From NCBI GenBank assembly GCA_014193315.1, contig BJHS01000019.1, forward strand, positions 1 through 38,125: DNA of 38,125 nucleotides, in the 5' to 3' direction. Below, piece after piece: positions 24,647 through 32,237 of this stretch. Origin of the DNA: Verrucomicrobiota bacterium. Lineage in GTDB: Bacteria; Verrucomicrobiota; Verrucomicrobiia; Opitutales; UBA953. The stretch's first letter is position 1; each line of letters opens with the position of its first letter. Under the pieces are notes generated by a model. It saw only the letters and a program-made list of their open reading frames with translations, was not told the DNA's origin and made no database searches. The position numbers and the translations under genes were made by a program.

Positions 24647-25507
24647 ATGCCGGCGACCATCATCAACCTCTCCTATTATAAGTTCACGCCGTTGGACGGG
24701 CTTGAGGGGCGGCGCGAGCAGCTCTTGGCGGCTTGTCGGGCCCAGGGCCTGAAGGGGACGATCCTGTTGGCCCCCGAGGGCATTAACTTCTTCCTCGCCG
24801 GTACCCGGGAGCAGCTGGAGGTGGTGCTCAGCCTACTCCGTGGACTACCCGGCTTGGCCGATTTGGCGCCTAAGGAAAGCCCGTCTTCCGCCCAGCCTTT
24901 CAAGCGGATGCTCGTGAAGGTGAAGAAAGAGATCATCGCCTTCGGGGTCACCGGGGTCGACCCGGCCCGCCGCCCTTCGCCCAAACTCCCAGCCACGGAA
25001 CTCAAGCGTTGGTTGGATGAGGGTCGCCCGGTGGTGCTGCTGGATACCCGCAACGAGTACGAGGTGCGGATGGGGACCTTCCGCGGGGCGTTGGCACCGC
25101 CGATCTGGAACTTCCGTGACTTCCCGCGTGCCGTCGCCGACCTGCCGCCGGAGTTGAAGGAGCGTCCGGTGGTGATGTTTTGCACGGGCGGTATCCGTTG
25201 CGAGAAAGCGGGACCCTACATGGAAAGCCTCGGCTACAAGGACATCCACCAGCTCGATGGTGGTATCCTCAAGTACTTCGAGGAGGTCGGGGGCGCCCAT
25301 TACGATGGCGAATGTTTCGTCTTCGATGAACGCGTCGGCGTCGATCCCGCGCTCCGGCCGACCCGTTCCGTGGTCTGCTTCAATTGCCAGATGCCCCTCA
25401 CCATCGCGGAGCAACGGGATGTGCGCTACGTCTACGAGAAGTCCTGCCCGCACTGCATCGACGGGAAGCCGAAGGGCCGCGGCAATACCGCCACCGAGGC
25501 GGGTTGA
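24647..25507 (+). CDS. trhO: TrhO, tRNA uridine(34) hydroxylase (rhodanese-like, YceA family)
   Basis: 286 residues from the ATG at 24647; an ATG at 24605 would add 14 residues and overlap the previous gene. NLSYYKFTPLDG at the start and GTILLAPEGINFFLAGT (about 35-51) belong to the N-terminal domain. The rhodanese domain has VLLDTRNEYEVRMGTF and the active-site loop VMFCTGGIRCEKA, with the catalytic Cys at residue 179. The C-terminal extension has two Cys-x-x-Cys pairs (CFNCQ, CPHC). The enzyme hydroxylates U34 of tRNAs to 5-hydroxyuridine in an oxygen-dependent way. Cytoplasmic. It converges on the FGGY-HAD gene with only 4 bases between stop codons. Confidence 0.92.
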   Translation: MPATIINLSYYKFTPLDGLEGRREQLLAACRAQGLKGTILLAPEGINFFLAGTREQLEVVLSLLRGLPGLADLAPKESPSSAQPFKRMLVKVKKEIIAFGVTGVDPARRPSPKLPATELKRWLDEGRPVVLLDTRNEYEVRMGTFRGALAPPIWNFRDFPRAVADLPPELKERPVVMFCTGGIRCEKAGPYMESLGYKDIHQLDGGILKYFEEVGGAHYDGECFVFDERVGVDPALRPTRSVVCFNCQMPLTIAEQRDVRYVYEKSCPHCIDGKPKGRGNTATEAG

Positions 25508-25511
25508 CCGA

Positions 25512-27632
25512 TCACCAGCGCAATTCCGGCAACCAGGCCCAGTCGCCCGGAGGGAGCCGGCCGCCGACTTCCCGGGGCGACTTGCCGCCCATGATGCCGG
25601 TGCCGAGCAGCGCCCCCGCGAGGCCGGCCCGCTGGGCCCCGGCGAGGTCGTGCTCCGGGCTGTCGCCTATCGCTAAGACCTGCGTGCGATCGGGGTCGCC
25701 CGCCGCGGTCAGCGCCACGCGGTAGATGTCGGCATGCGGTTTGCCGAACCACACGAGACGGGCGCCGAGTTTCTCCAGTTCCCTAGCCACCGCCCCGGCG
25801 GAAGGGCGCACGCCGGCCGGCGTCAGCATCTCGAGGTCCGGGTTGGCGACCAGCACGGTAACCCCGCGGCGCGCCGCAGCGGTCAGGGTGGCGACTTGTT
25901 CGAGCCACGGGCGGTCAGGTTCCACGCTCGCGGTCAGGATGATCGCCTCGCACTCCTCGGGGCCGACCAACCTTAGGCCCAGGGCGCCGAAGCCATAATC
26001 ATCGCCCGGCTTCCCCGAGAGGTGCACCCGGGCGCCCGCTTTGAAGGCCCGACCGAGGCGACCCTCGCGAATCGCGGCCTGCGCCGCGTCGCCCGAGGTC
26101 ACCACCGCGTCGAAATGTTTGGCCCCAAAACCGAACTTCGCCAGTCGGGCGCGATTGTCGGCCCCGCTCTTGGCGGAGTTGGAGAGCACGACGACCTTGC
26201 CACCTTCCTCGCGGAAGCGACGTAACGCCTCCGCTGCCCCAGGGTAAGCTTTCTGACCATCGTGCATCGTGCCGAATTGGTCCACGAGGAGCACGTCGTA
26301 GGTCTTGGCTAAACTCGCGAGGCCGCCACAAGGCTTCACGGAGCCGACGCGCCCCCCGACGGTCTCGCCGAGCGCTTGCCAGGCAAGGCGGGCGACCCCG
26401 GCGGCCGCTTCATCGCCACTCGCCTCGGTCAGTGTCAGCCCCATGGCTTGGGCGCGCAGGGCCATCCAAGCGGCATTGCGGGACCCGCCGCCGGCATGCC
26501 GGAGCGAGCGTAGGGCGGGGCCGCCCAGTTCGCCTAATCGCTGGTAGCCGAGGCGTTCCACTTCGGCGAGCCCCTCGAGGATGCCCTGCAGGAAGCGCGC
26601 GTCTTCGGGCGGACGTGGTTCCAGGCGCGGTTGAAGGGTCGCGTCGGCGATGGGGAAGCGTTCCCCGGTTGCGGGTAGCGGGTAGTAGTTGAGTCCGGTT
26701 GGTTGCGCGGGGGTGGTCTGGTCGGAGAGCGCGATGATTTCCTCCGGCGTCCAGAAGTTGGCGAGGGTCCGCCCGCCGCAGTTGGAGGCGCCTCCGGCAA
26801 GCCAGCGGTCGCCGAGCCGGTGGCTATAGATGCCGAATTCCGGCGCGAAGATGGGGCGGTCGCACAAGAGCTTGAGCACGAGCGTCGAACCCAGGGCGGT
26901 CGCACCCTCACCGATCTCTTGGGCACCGCTGGCGAGGAACGTGGCGCAGCCATCGGTGGTGCCGGCGGCGATCGGGATGCCTTGCGGGATGCCCAGGGCA
27001 TTGGCCGCCGCCCCGGCGACCGTACCGATGGGCGTACCCACCGGCACGACTTTGGGTAGGAGTGCCGGATCGAGTCCGAAAGTCTGCAACCAAGTAGGCC
27101 AGCACCGCGCCACCGGGTCATAGCCGGTCTTCAAGGCATTATTCTCGTCGGTCACATAATCGGTCGATCCGAGTTGGCGATTCACCCAGTCTGCTTGATG
27201 GATGATCCGGACCAGTCCGGGTAAGGCGACCCAGCCCAAGGCTTTGGCGGCGGGGGAACTGGCGCCATGGGCGGCGCTTTCGCGCGGGGCCAGCGCCCGG
27301 ATGCTTGTGGCGAGATCGCCGGTGTCGGCATCATCGTACATGCGTGCCGCCGCCAAGGGCAGGTTCTCGGCGTCCACGGGTACGATGGTGCCGGACGTTC
27401 CGTCGACCGCGATGGCGCGCGCCCGGGAGAGGTCCACCTGCTTGGCCAGTTCGCGTAACGCCACCTTGACGCCGACCCACCAGTCGTCGGGGTGTTGCTC
27501 GCGGCGGTCGCCGAGCGCCAAGGTCGGCGGCAGTTTGGCGGTACCCAGCCCGAGCACCGTGCCGTTCACATCGACCGCCGCCGCTCGCACGCCGCTGGTT
27601 CCGAGGTCGAGGCCGATAACGAAAGAATGCAT
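25512..27632 (-). CDS. FGGY-family sugar kinase fused to HAD class IIA hydrolase
   Basis: 706 residues. The N-terminal part (1-435) is an FGGY kinase: IGLDLGTSGVRAAAVD (6-21), AIAVDGTSGTIVPVD, IAAGTTDGCATFLASG, and HAGGGSRNAAWMALRAQ near the end of the domain; the DGTSGT form recalls D-ribulose/xylulose kinases of the cyanobacterial and plant type. From about 440 a HAD-IIA domain follows: DVLLVDQFGTMHDG with nucleophile Asp451, VVLSNSAKSGADNRARL, WFGKPHADIYRVAL and AIGDSPEHDLAGA. The usual second acidic residue of motif I (two after Asp451) is Phe453. One protein would thus carry a sugar kinase and a putative phosphatase. ATG 27630-27632 begins the kinase domain. Separated from DUF5722 upstream by repeat copy C; converges with trhO. 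Confidence 0.9.
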   Translation of the reverse strand: MHSFVIGLDLGTSGVRAAAVDVNGTVLGLGTAKLPPTLALGDRREQHPDDWWVGVKVALRELAKQVDLSRARAIAVDGTSGTIVPVDAENLPLAAARMYDDADTGDLATSIRALAPRESAAHGASSPAAKALGWVALPGLVRIIHQADWVNRQLGSTDYVTDENNALKTGYDPVARCWPTWLQTFGLDPALLPKVVPVGTPIGTVAGAAANALGIPQGIPIAAGTTDGCATFLASGAQEIGEGATALGSTLVLKLLCDRPIFAPEFGIYSHRLGDRWLAGGASNCGGRTLANFWTPEEIIALSDQTTPAQPTGLNYYPLPATGERFPIADATLQPRLEPRPPEDARFLQGILEGLAEVERLGYQRLGELGGPALRSLRHAGGGSRNAAWMALRAQAMGLTLTEASGDEAAAGVARLAWQALGETVGGRVGSVKPCGGLASLAKTYDVLLVDQFGTMHDGQKAYPGAAEALRRFREEGGKVVVLSNSAKSGADNRARLAKFGFGAKHFDAVVTSGDAAQAAIREGRLGRAFKAGARVHLSGKPGDDYGFGALGLRLVGPEECEAIILTASVEPDRPWLEQVATLTAAARRGVTVLVANPDLEMLTPAGVRPSAGAVARELEKLGARLVWFGKPHADIYRVALTAAGDPDRTQVLAIGDSPEHDLAGAQRAGLAGALLGTGIMGGKSPREVGGRLPPGDWAWLPELRW

Positions 27633-27644
27633 GCTGCGAAAGCG

Positions 27645-27768
27645 GGGGTGAGTAAGCGGGGAATGGGAAGTAGGAATTAGGGAGTGGATGTTAGGCGGAG
27701 AAGGCAAGGCAGAGCCGTTTAACACCCAACACCTACTTCCTCCCCACCAACTCCCTAATCCCTACTTC
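27645..27768. repeat. G-rich/C-rich imperfect palindrome, copy C of the GTAGG family
   Basis: This junction lies between the DUF5722 stop (TAG, 27762-27764) and the FGGY-HAD start (27632). ATTAGGGAG (27676-27684) pairs exactly with CTCCCTAAT (27751-27759), and GAAGTAGG (27667-27674) with CCTACTTC (27761-27768); together a 22-base arm with one insertion and one mismatch. The second arm includes the stop codon and last Lys codons of the DUF5722 gene. GGAAGTAGG lies at 27666-27674 and its complement again at 27732-27740. Confidence 0.78.
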
Positions 27769-29036
27769 TTCATCACTTCATCCCAGCTCTGCAAACCGCA
27801 GGTCGGAAGGTAGGGAGCGGCGATTTTATCCCAGGCGGGCGTGCCGGCAGCTTGGAAGAGGAACCAGATCGGGCGCTTCTGGTCGGGGTCGGCGATGCTG
27901 CCTGGTTTGTTGCTCCAGAGTCCAAAACGTCGGCCGCCCTCCTTGGCGTGGTCAACTTGCCGGTGGTAGAGGAAGGCGTCGACCGTACCGCCGAGTCGGG
28001 TGACTTTTTCCCAGGCGTAGGCATAGGCGGCGGCCTGTTCCGCGGGCGCGTCGGGCCGCATGGTCAAATCGAAACCTTGCTCGGTGAAACTGAGGCGGCG
28101 AGGCTGGCCGGCGTAGAGCAGTTCCGGGGTCGCCAGTTTCCGGGTGAGTACCTCGAGGTTCTTGAACGTCACCTTCTTCGTGTCGTCGTCGAAGGTCACC
28201 TTGTCGAGCCAAGTGCGCGGGTCGCGGAGATTCCAAGGGTAGGGGTGGAAGGCCAGGTTCCAGTCGAAGTCGCCGCGCTCCCGGGCGCGCTTCGCGAAGA
28301 GTTCGAGCAAGGTACGGCCCGGGCAGGCCATCAGCGGGTTTGGATGGTTCTTGGCCGTCCAGTTGTGCTCCAGCGAGAGGTAGACCCGGGCGTTCGACGA
28401 ATGGCGGCGGAGGGATTCCCAGGCGAGCCGGACTTGGTCTTCGTACTGCCCGGCGACCTCCTCGGCGTTCGCCGGCCCCATCTGGTGCCACTCGTGGTGC
28501 GAGTTCACCTCGTTGCTGACGACCCAGCCCCAGACTCGGCCATGGGTGGCGTCCGCCGCCGACCACCGCCGGGCGATGAAGTCGGTGAGGGCTTTGTAGC
28601 AGGCGCGTCCTTCGGGGGTTACCGTGTTAGCGGCCATCGTCGTGCCTTTGGCCGGGTCGGCTTTAGGGTGGACGGTCAGGGTGCGGATGCGTTCGTCGGG
28701 CGAGCGATACGTAATGACGATGAGCGTGACCAACACTCCCCGGTCGCTCAAAGCCTTGATCTGGCGGTCCATCGCCTCAGCGTACTTCTGGTTAATCGCG
28801 AACGTGAAGCCATCGGCCGAGGCGGTGAGTTGCGTGGGCTTGGCTTCCTTCTCGGGCGCAAGCAGGCCGTTGAGGGTGATGTTTAGCCCAGCATGATGGA
28901 TGCCGAGTTCAAGCGCGTCGGGCACCATCTGCACTTGCAGGCCTTTGGGCGAAGGGGTGCTCGGGTAGGGCGTGGTGTCGGGGTCCGCCCGGAGGGTGGC
29001 CCCCAGGAGCAAGGTAATCATCAGGAACAACCGCAT
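27762..29036 (-). CDS. DUF5722 family secreted protein, candidate TIM-barrel glycosidase
   Basis: 424 residues with a signal peptide (MRLFLMITLLLGATLRA). The region DALELGIHHAGLNITLNGLL (about 40-60) matches the DUF5722 start as I know it. The fold reads as a clan-GH-A-like barrel: VWGWVVSNEVNSHHEWH carries a Glu in the acid/base-type Asn-Glu pair (around residue 175), and RRLSFTEQGFD a Glu in the nucleophile-type position (around 317). Both fit a retaining glycosidase, but no activity has been shown for this family to my knowledge. Neighbours are two sulfatases and the FGGY-HAD kinase, consistent with polysaccharide use. It runs divergently from the sulfatase at 29128. Ends MKK then TAG, inside repeat copy C. 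Confidence 0.82.
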   Translation of the reverse strand: MRLFLMITLLLGATLRADPDTTPYPSTPSPKGLQVQMVPDALELGIHHAGLNITLNGLLAPEKEAKPTQLTASADGFTFAINQKYAEAMDRQIKALSDRGVLVTLIVITYRSPDERIRTLTVHPKADPAKGTTMAANTVTPEGRACYKALTDFIARRWSAADATHGRVWGWVVSNEVNSHHEWHQMGPANAEEVAGQYEDQVRLAWESLRRHSSNARVYLSLEHNWTAKNHPNPLMACPGRTLLELFAKRARERGDFDWNLAFHPYPWNLRDPRTWLDKVTFDDDTKKVTFKNLEVLTRKLATPELLYAGQPRRLSFTEQGFDLTMRPDAPAEQAAAYAYAWEKVTRLGGTVDAFLYHRQVDHAKEGGRRFGLWSNKPGSIADPDQKRPIWFLFQAAGTPAWDKIAAPYLPTCGLQSWDEVMKK

Positions 29037-29127
29037 GGTTCACCGACAGGTGAGCGGCCCGGTGGTTCCCCTTTTCGGCGGCGCGGTTTTCGGTTTACGC
29101 CGGCCGGGTTTCGACGATTAATCAGGC

Positions 29128-30699
29128 ATGCCCCTTCTTCTCGCCCTGCTATCGTTGTGCGTCGTCGCTTTTGCCGCCGAACCCCAGCGCCCCAATATCG
29201 TTTTCATCTTCTCCGATGACCACGCCTATCAGGCCATCAGCGCCTACGGAGATGAGCGCAAGCTGATCCAGACGCCGAACATCGACCGGATCGCCAAGGA
29301 AGGGATGCGCTTCGACCGGGCCCTGGTCACCAATTCGATCTGCGGGCCTTGCCGGGCGGTCATCCTGACGGGGAAGTATTCGCACCGGAATGGTTTCTAC
29401 AACAACACCAATTCCGTCTTCGACGGGACGCAGACGACCTTCCCCAAACTGCTGCAGGCCGCCGGCTATCAGACCGCGATGGTCGGCAAGTGGCACCTGA
29501 ACAGCGACCCGACGGGCTTCGATTTCTGGCAGGTCCTGCAAGGGCAGGGCATCTACTATAACCCGCCCATGAAGACCGCGCAGGGCGTCGTGAAGACGGC
29601 CGGCTATGTCACCGATATCACCACCGACGTCTCCCTGGGCTGGCTGGCGAAGCGCGACAAATCCAAGCCCTTCATGCTCATGTGCCAGCACAAGGCCCCG
29701 CACCGGGAATGGTCCCCGAATCTCTCCGACCTCGGCTGGGATAAAGGACGGGTCTACCCGGAGCCGCCGACGCTTTTCGACGACTACAAGGATCGCGCCT
29801 TCGCCGTGGGCGACCAGGACATGACCTTGGCCAAGACCATCAACCCCCAGGACGTGAAGCTGGTCCACCCGCCCGGCATGACCGCGGAGCAAGCCAAGGT
29901 CTGGGACGCTTTCTTTAAGCCGATCAACGAGGCCTACCGCCAGGCCAAGCCCGCAGGCCGCGACCTCGTGAAGTGGCGCTACCAGCGCTACATGCATGAC
30001 TACTTAGGCTGCGTGAAGTCGGTCGACGATAATGTCGGCCGCGTCCTGAAGTACCTCGAGGCCGAGGGCCTGCTCGCCAACACCATCGTCATCTACTCGG
30101 CCGACCAAGGGTTCTACCTTGGCGAGCACGGGTGGTTCGATAAGCGCTGGATCTTCGAGGAGTCCGTGCGTACCCCGCTCCTCGTCCGCTGGCCCGGCGT
30201 CACCCCTGCGGGCTCCGTCAACAAGTCGCTCGTGGCGAACGTCGACCTCGCGCAGACCTTCCTCGACATGGCGGGCGTCCCGGCTCCGGCCGAGATGCAG
30301 GGCCGCAGCCTGCGCCCCTTGTTGGCGGGCCAGGTCCCGGCGGACTGGCGGAAGGAGTTCTATTACCATTACTACGAGTACCCCGAGCCGCACCACGTCT
30401 CGCCGCACTACGGCGTGATCACCGCGGACTATAAACTCGTTCACTACTACGGCACCGGTCACGACGCGGTCGACCTATTCGATACCGCCAAGGATCCCTT
30501 GGAATTGAAGAGCTTCGCGGGCCAGAAGGAGTACGCCGAGATCCAGGCCGACCTCGAGGCCCGCCTGAAGCGCCTGCGGACCGAACTGCAGGTGCCCGAG
30601 GTCGACGACCCGGACGCCACCGGCGAGCGGACTCACCGCGAGCGGCAGGCCAAGGCCGCCAAGAACGCTGGCAAGAAGAAGGCCGAAGGTTCGAAGTAG
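29128..30699 (+). CDS. Secreted sulfatase with C-G-P-C-R maturation motif
   Basis: 523 residues; signal peptide MPLLLALLSLCVVAFA. RPNIVFIFSDDHAYQ (21-35) is the metal-binding start. The maturation motif is C72-G-P-C75-R76: the fourth position is Cys where Ser or Thr is usual, while Cys-x-Pro-x-Arg, the part needed by the formylglycine-generating enzyme, is kept. VGKWHLNSDP, DNVGRVLKYLEAEGL, YSADQGFYLGEHGWFDKRW and VRTPLLVRWPG are the usual later blocks and resemble the GlcNAc-6-sulfatase/iduronate type. The last 25 residues are Lys/Ala-rich (KAAKNAGKKKAEGSK). Likely removes sulfate from a polysaccharide outside the inner membrane. It converges on another sulfatase, 3 bases between stops. Confidence 0.92.
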   Translation: MPLLLALLSLCVVAFAAEPQRPNIVFIFSDDHAYQAISAYGDERKLIQTPNIDRIAKEGMRFDRALVTNSICGPCRAVILTGKYSHRNGFYNNTNSVFDGTQTTFPKLLQAAGYQTAMVGKWHLNSDPTGFDFWQVLQGQGIYYNPPMKTAQGVVKTAGYVTDITTDVSLGWLAKRDKSKPFMLMCQHKAPHREWSPNLSDLGWDKGRVYPEPPTLFDDYKDRAFAVGDQDMTLAKTINPQDVKLVHPPGMTAEQAKVWDAFFKPINEAYRQAKPAGRDLVKWRYQRYMHDYLGCVKSVDDNVGRVLKYLEAEGLLANTIVIYSADQGFYLGEHGWFDKRWIFEESVRTPLLVRWPGVTPAGSVNKSLVANVDLAQTFLDMAGVPAPAEMQGRSLRPLLAGQVPADWRKEFYYHYYEYPEPHHVSPHYGVITADYKLVHYYGTGHDAVDLFDTAKDPLELKSFAGQKEYAEIQADLEARLKRLRTELQVPEVDDPDATGERTHRERQAKAAKNAGKKKAEGSK

Positions 30700-30726
30700 T
30701 CTTTACTTCGCGGCCTTTTTCTTGCC
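30670..30726. terminator. Hairpin formed by the two convergent sulfatase gene ends
   Basis: The inner stem CGAAGTA (30692-30698) with TACTTCG (30704-30710) has a 5-base loop. The outer arms GGCAAGAAGAAGGCCG (30670-30685) and CGGCCTTTTTCTTGCC (30711-30726) match in 15 of 16 positions, with a 6-base bulge on one side. Both arms are coding: they are the Lys-rich C-terminal codons and stop codons of the two genes. It is well placed to act as a shared terminator; the T run is inside the stem. Confidence 0.65.
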
Positions 30727-32148
30727 TTCGCCAGCCTTGGCCTTGCCCTCGTTGGGGTCGTAGGCGGGGTTGGGCGTGGGCAACTGGGCGTCGACGGACT
30801 TGAGCCAGGCGTCGAGCTGCTCGCGCATGGCTTTCGCCCGCGCCGGTTGGGCGGCGGTCAACTCCTGCGTCTCGCCGACATCGTGGGCGAGGTCGTAAAG
30901 CTCATCGCGGCCATCCTCGTAGAAATGGACCAACCGGAAATCGCCCTTGCGAATCGCGCTGTAAGGCGTGGCCCCGCCCGGGTGGTAGTGCGGGTAGTGC
31001 CAGTAAAGCGTGTCGCGGTCGATTTTACCGCCGCGCAGCACCGGGGCCAGGCTCCGGCCATCGACCACGGAGGCGAGCGGTTTGACCCCGGTCATCTCCA
31101 GGACCGTCGGGTAGAGGTCGAGCGTGATGGCGGGGGTGGCCTCGACGACGCCGGGCTTGGTAACCCCGGGCCAGTAGGCGATGAACGGCACGCGGACCCC
31201 CCCTTCGTAGGCGGAACCCTTGCCGGCCCGGTAAGGGCTGTTCTCGGTGATCGGCAGCAGGCCGCCGTTGTCGCCCGTGAAGAAGATGACCGTGTTCTCC
31301 TCGAGCTTGAGGCGGCGGAGGTTCGCGCGGATCGTCCCCAGCGCATCGTCGACGCTGCTCACGAGCGCCGCGTAGGTCGCGTTGCGCTGCTTGAGCGTTG
31401 GGTCCGCCTGCACCTTCGCCTTGAACTTGTCCACGACCTCCGGCTTGCCGGCGATCGGGGTGTGCACCGCGTAATGGGGAAGGTAGAGGAAGAACGGCTT
31501 GTCCTTGTTGGCCTCGATGAACTTCACCGCCTCGGCCGCTTCGCGGTCCGTCAGGAATTCGCCCTTCGGTCCTTCGGACAAGGTGGGGATGTTGTAGGGC
31601 GCCACGTAGGCGGGCGGTTGGCCGCGATGGTAGCCGCCCACGTTGAGATCGAAGCCGTGCTTCTCGGGGTAGTAGGCTTGGTCGCCTTCCTTGAGGCCCG
31701 GTGTGAGGTGCCATTTGCCGATGCTGGCCGTGGCGTAGCCGGCGGCCTTGAGCTGTTCGGCCAGGGTGATCTCCTCGAGCGGGAGGAATTTCTGCCACGC
31801 CGGGATCTTCAGTTTCGCCTTGGGCCTCTCGTGGCCGGCGATCCAATCGGTCAGGTGCAGCCGAGCAGGGTACTTGCCCGTCAGGAGGGCCGCGCGGGTG
31901 GGCGAGCAGACCGTGCAGGCGGAGTACCCGTCCGTGAAGCGGACGCCGTCCTTGGCCAGCTGGTCGATATGGGGAGTGGCGTAGAGGCGGCTACCATAGC
32001 AGGCCGCGTCCGTCTGCCCCATGTCGTCCACCAGGATGACGATGACGTTCGGCGGGCGGGGCGGTGTGCTCTCCGCGGCAATCAGCAGGCCCCCTGAAAA
32101 ACTCATAAATAAACCAAAGAAGAGGCTTTTAGCCGTGGCGGGGCGCAT
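30703..32148 (-). CDS. Secreted arylsulfatase (S1 family, C-S-P-T-R motif)
   Basis: 481 residues with an N-terminal signal (KSLFFGLFMSFSGGLLIAAES; a second Met at 15 is an unlikely start). RPPNVIVILVDDMG (31-44) binds the metal. The maturation motif is C81-S-P-T-R85. IGKWHLTPG, FLYLPHYAVHTPI, FFTGDNGGLLP and YRAGKGSAYEGGVRVPFIAYWPG are typical of arylsulfatase A-like members acting on exposed sugar sulfates. C-terminal tail GEGKKKAAK is Lys/Ala-rich, like the other two sulfatases. It is convergent with the sulfatase at 29128 and divergent from the metalloprotease gene. The exact substrate is not readable. Formylglycine-generating enzyme is not encoded in this window. Confidence 0.93.
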   Translation of the reverse strand: MRPATAKSLFFGLFMSFSGGLLIAAESTPPRPPNVIVILVDDMGQTDAACYGSRLYATPHIDQLAKDGVRFTDGYSACTVCSPTRAALLTGKYPARLHLTDWIAGHERPKAKLKIPAWQKFLPLEEITLAEQLKAAGYATASIGKWHLTPGLKEGDQAYYPEKHGFDLNVGGYHRGQPPAYVAPYNIPTLSEGPKGEFLTDREAAEAVKFIEANKDKPFFLYLPHYAVHTPIAGKPEVVDKFKAKVQADPTLKQRNATYAALVSSVDDALGTIRANLRRLKLEENTVIFFTGDNGGLLPITENSPYRAGKGSAYEGGVRVPFIAYWPGVTKPGVVEATPAITLDLYPTVLEMTGVKPLASVVDGRSLAPVLRGGKIDRDTLYWHYPHYHPGGATPYSAIRKGDFRLVHFYEDGRDELYDLAHDVGETQELTAAQPARAKAMREQLDAWLKSVDAQLPTPNPAYDPNEGKAKAGEGKKKAAK

Positions 32149-32237
32149 ACCCCCGACCTATGGGCGGACGGCCTTAGGCACAAGTGAAACCTCCCAATAG
32201 GGTTGTCTGTCATTCCAAAAGCCCTAATTTAACCCGT

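Noticed and set aside
7143-32148. A dedicated polysaccharide utilisation locus with SusC/SusD pair
   Set aside because: The sulfatases, esterase and DUF5722 gene are split by housekeeping genes, and no TonB-dependent transporter or SusD-like gene is present.
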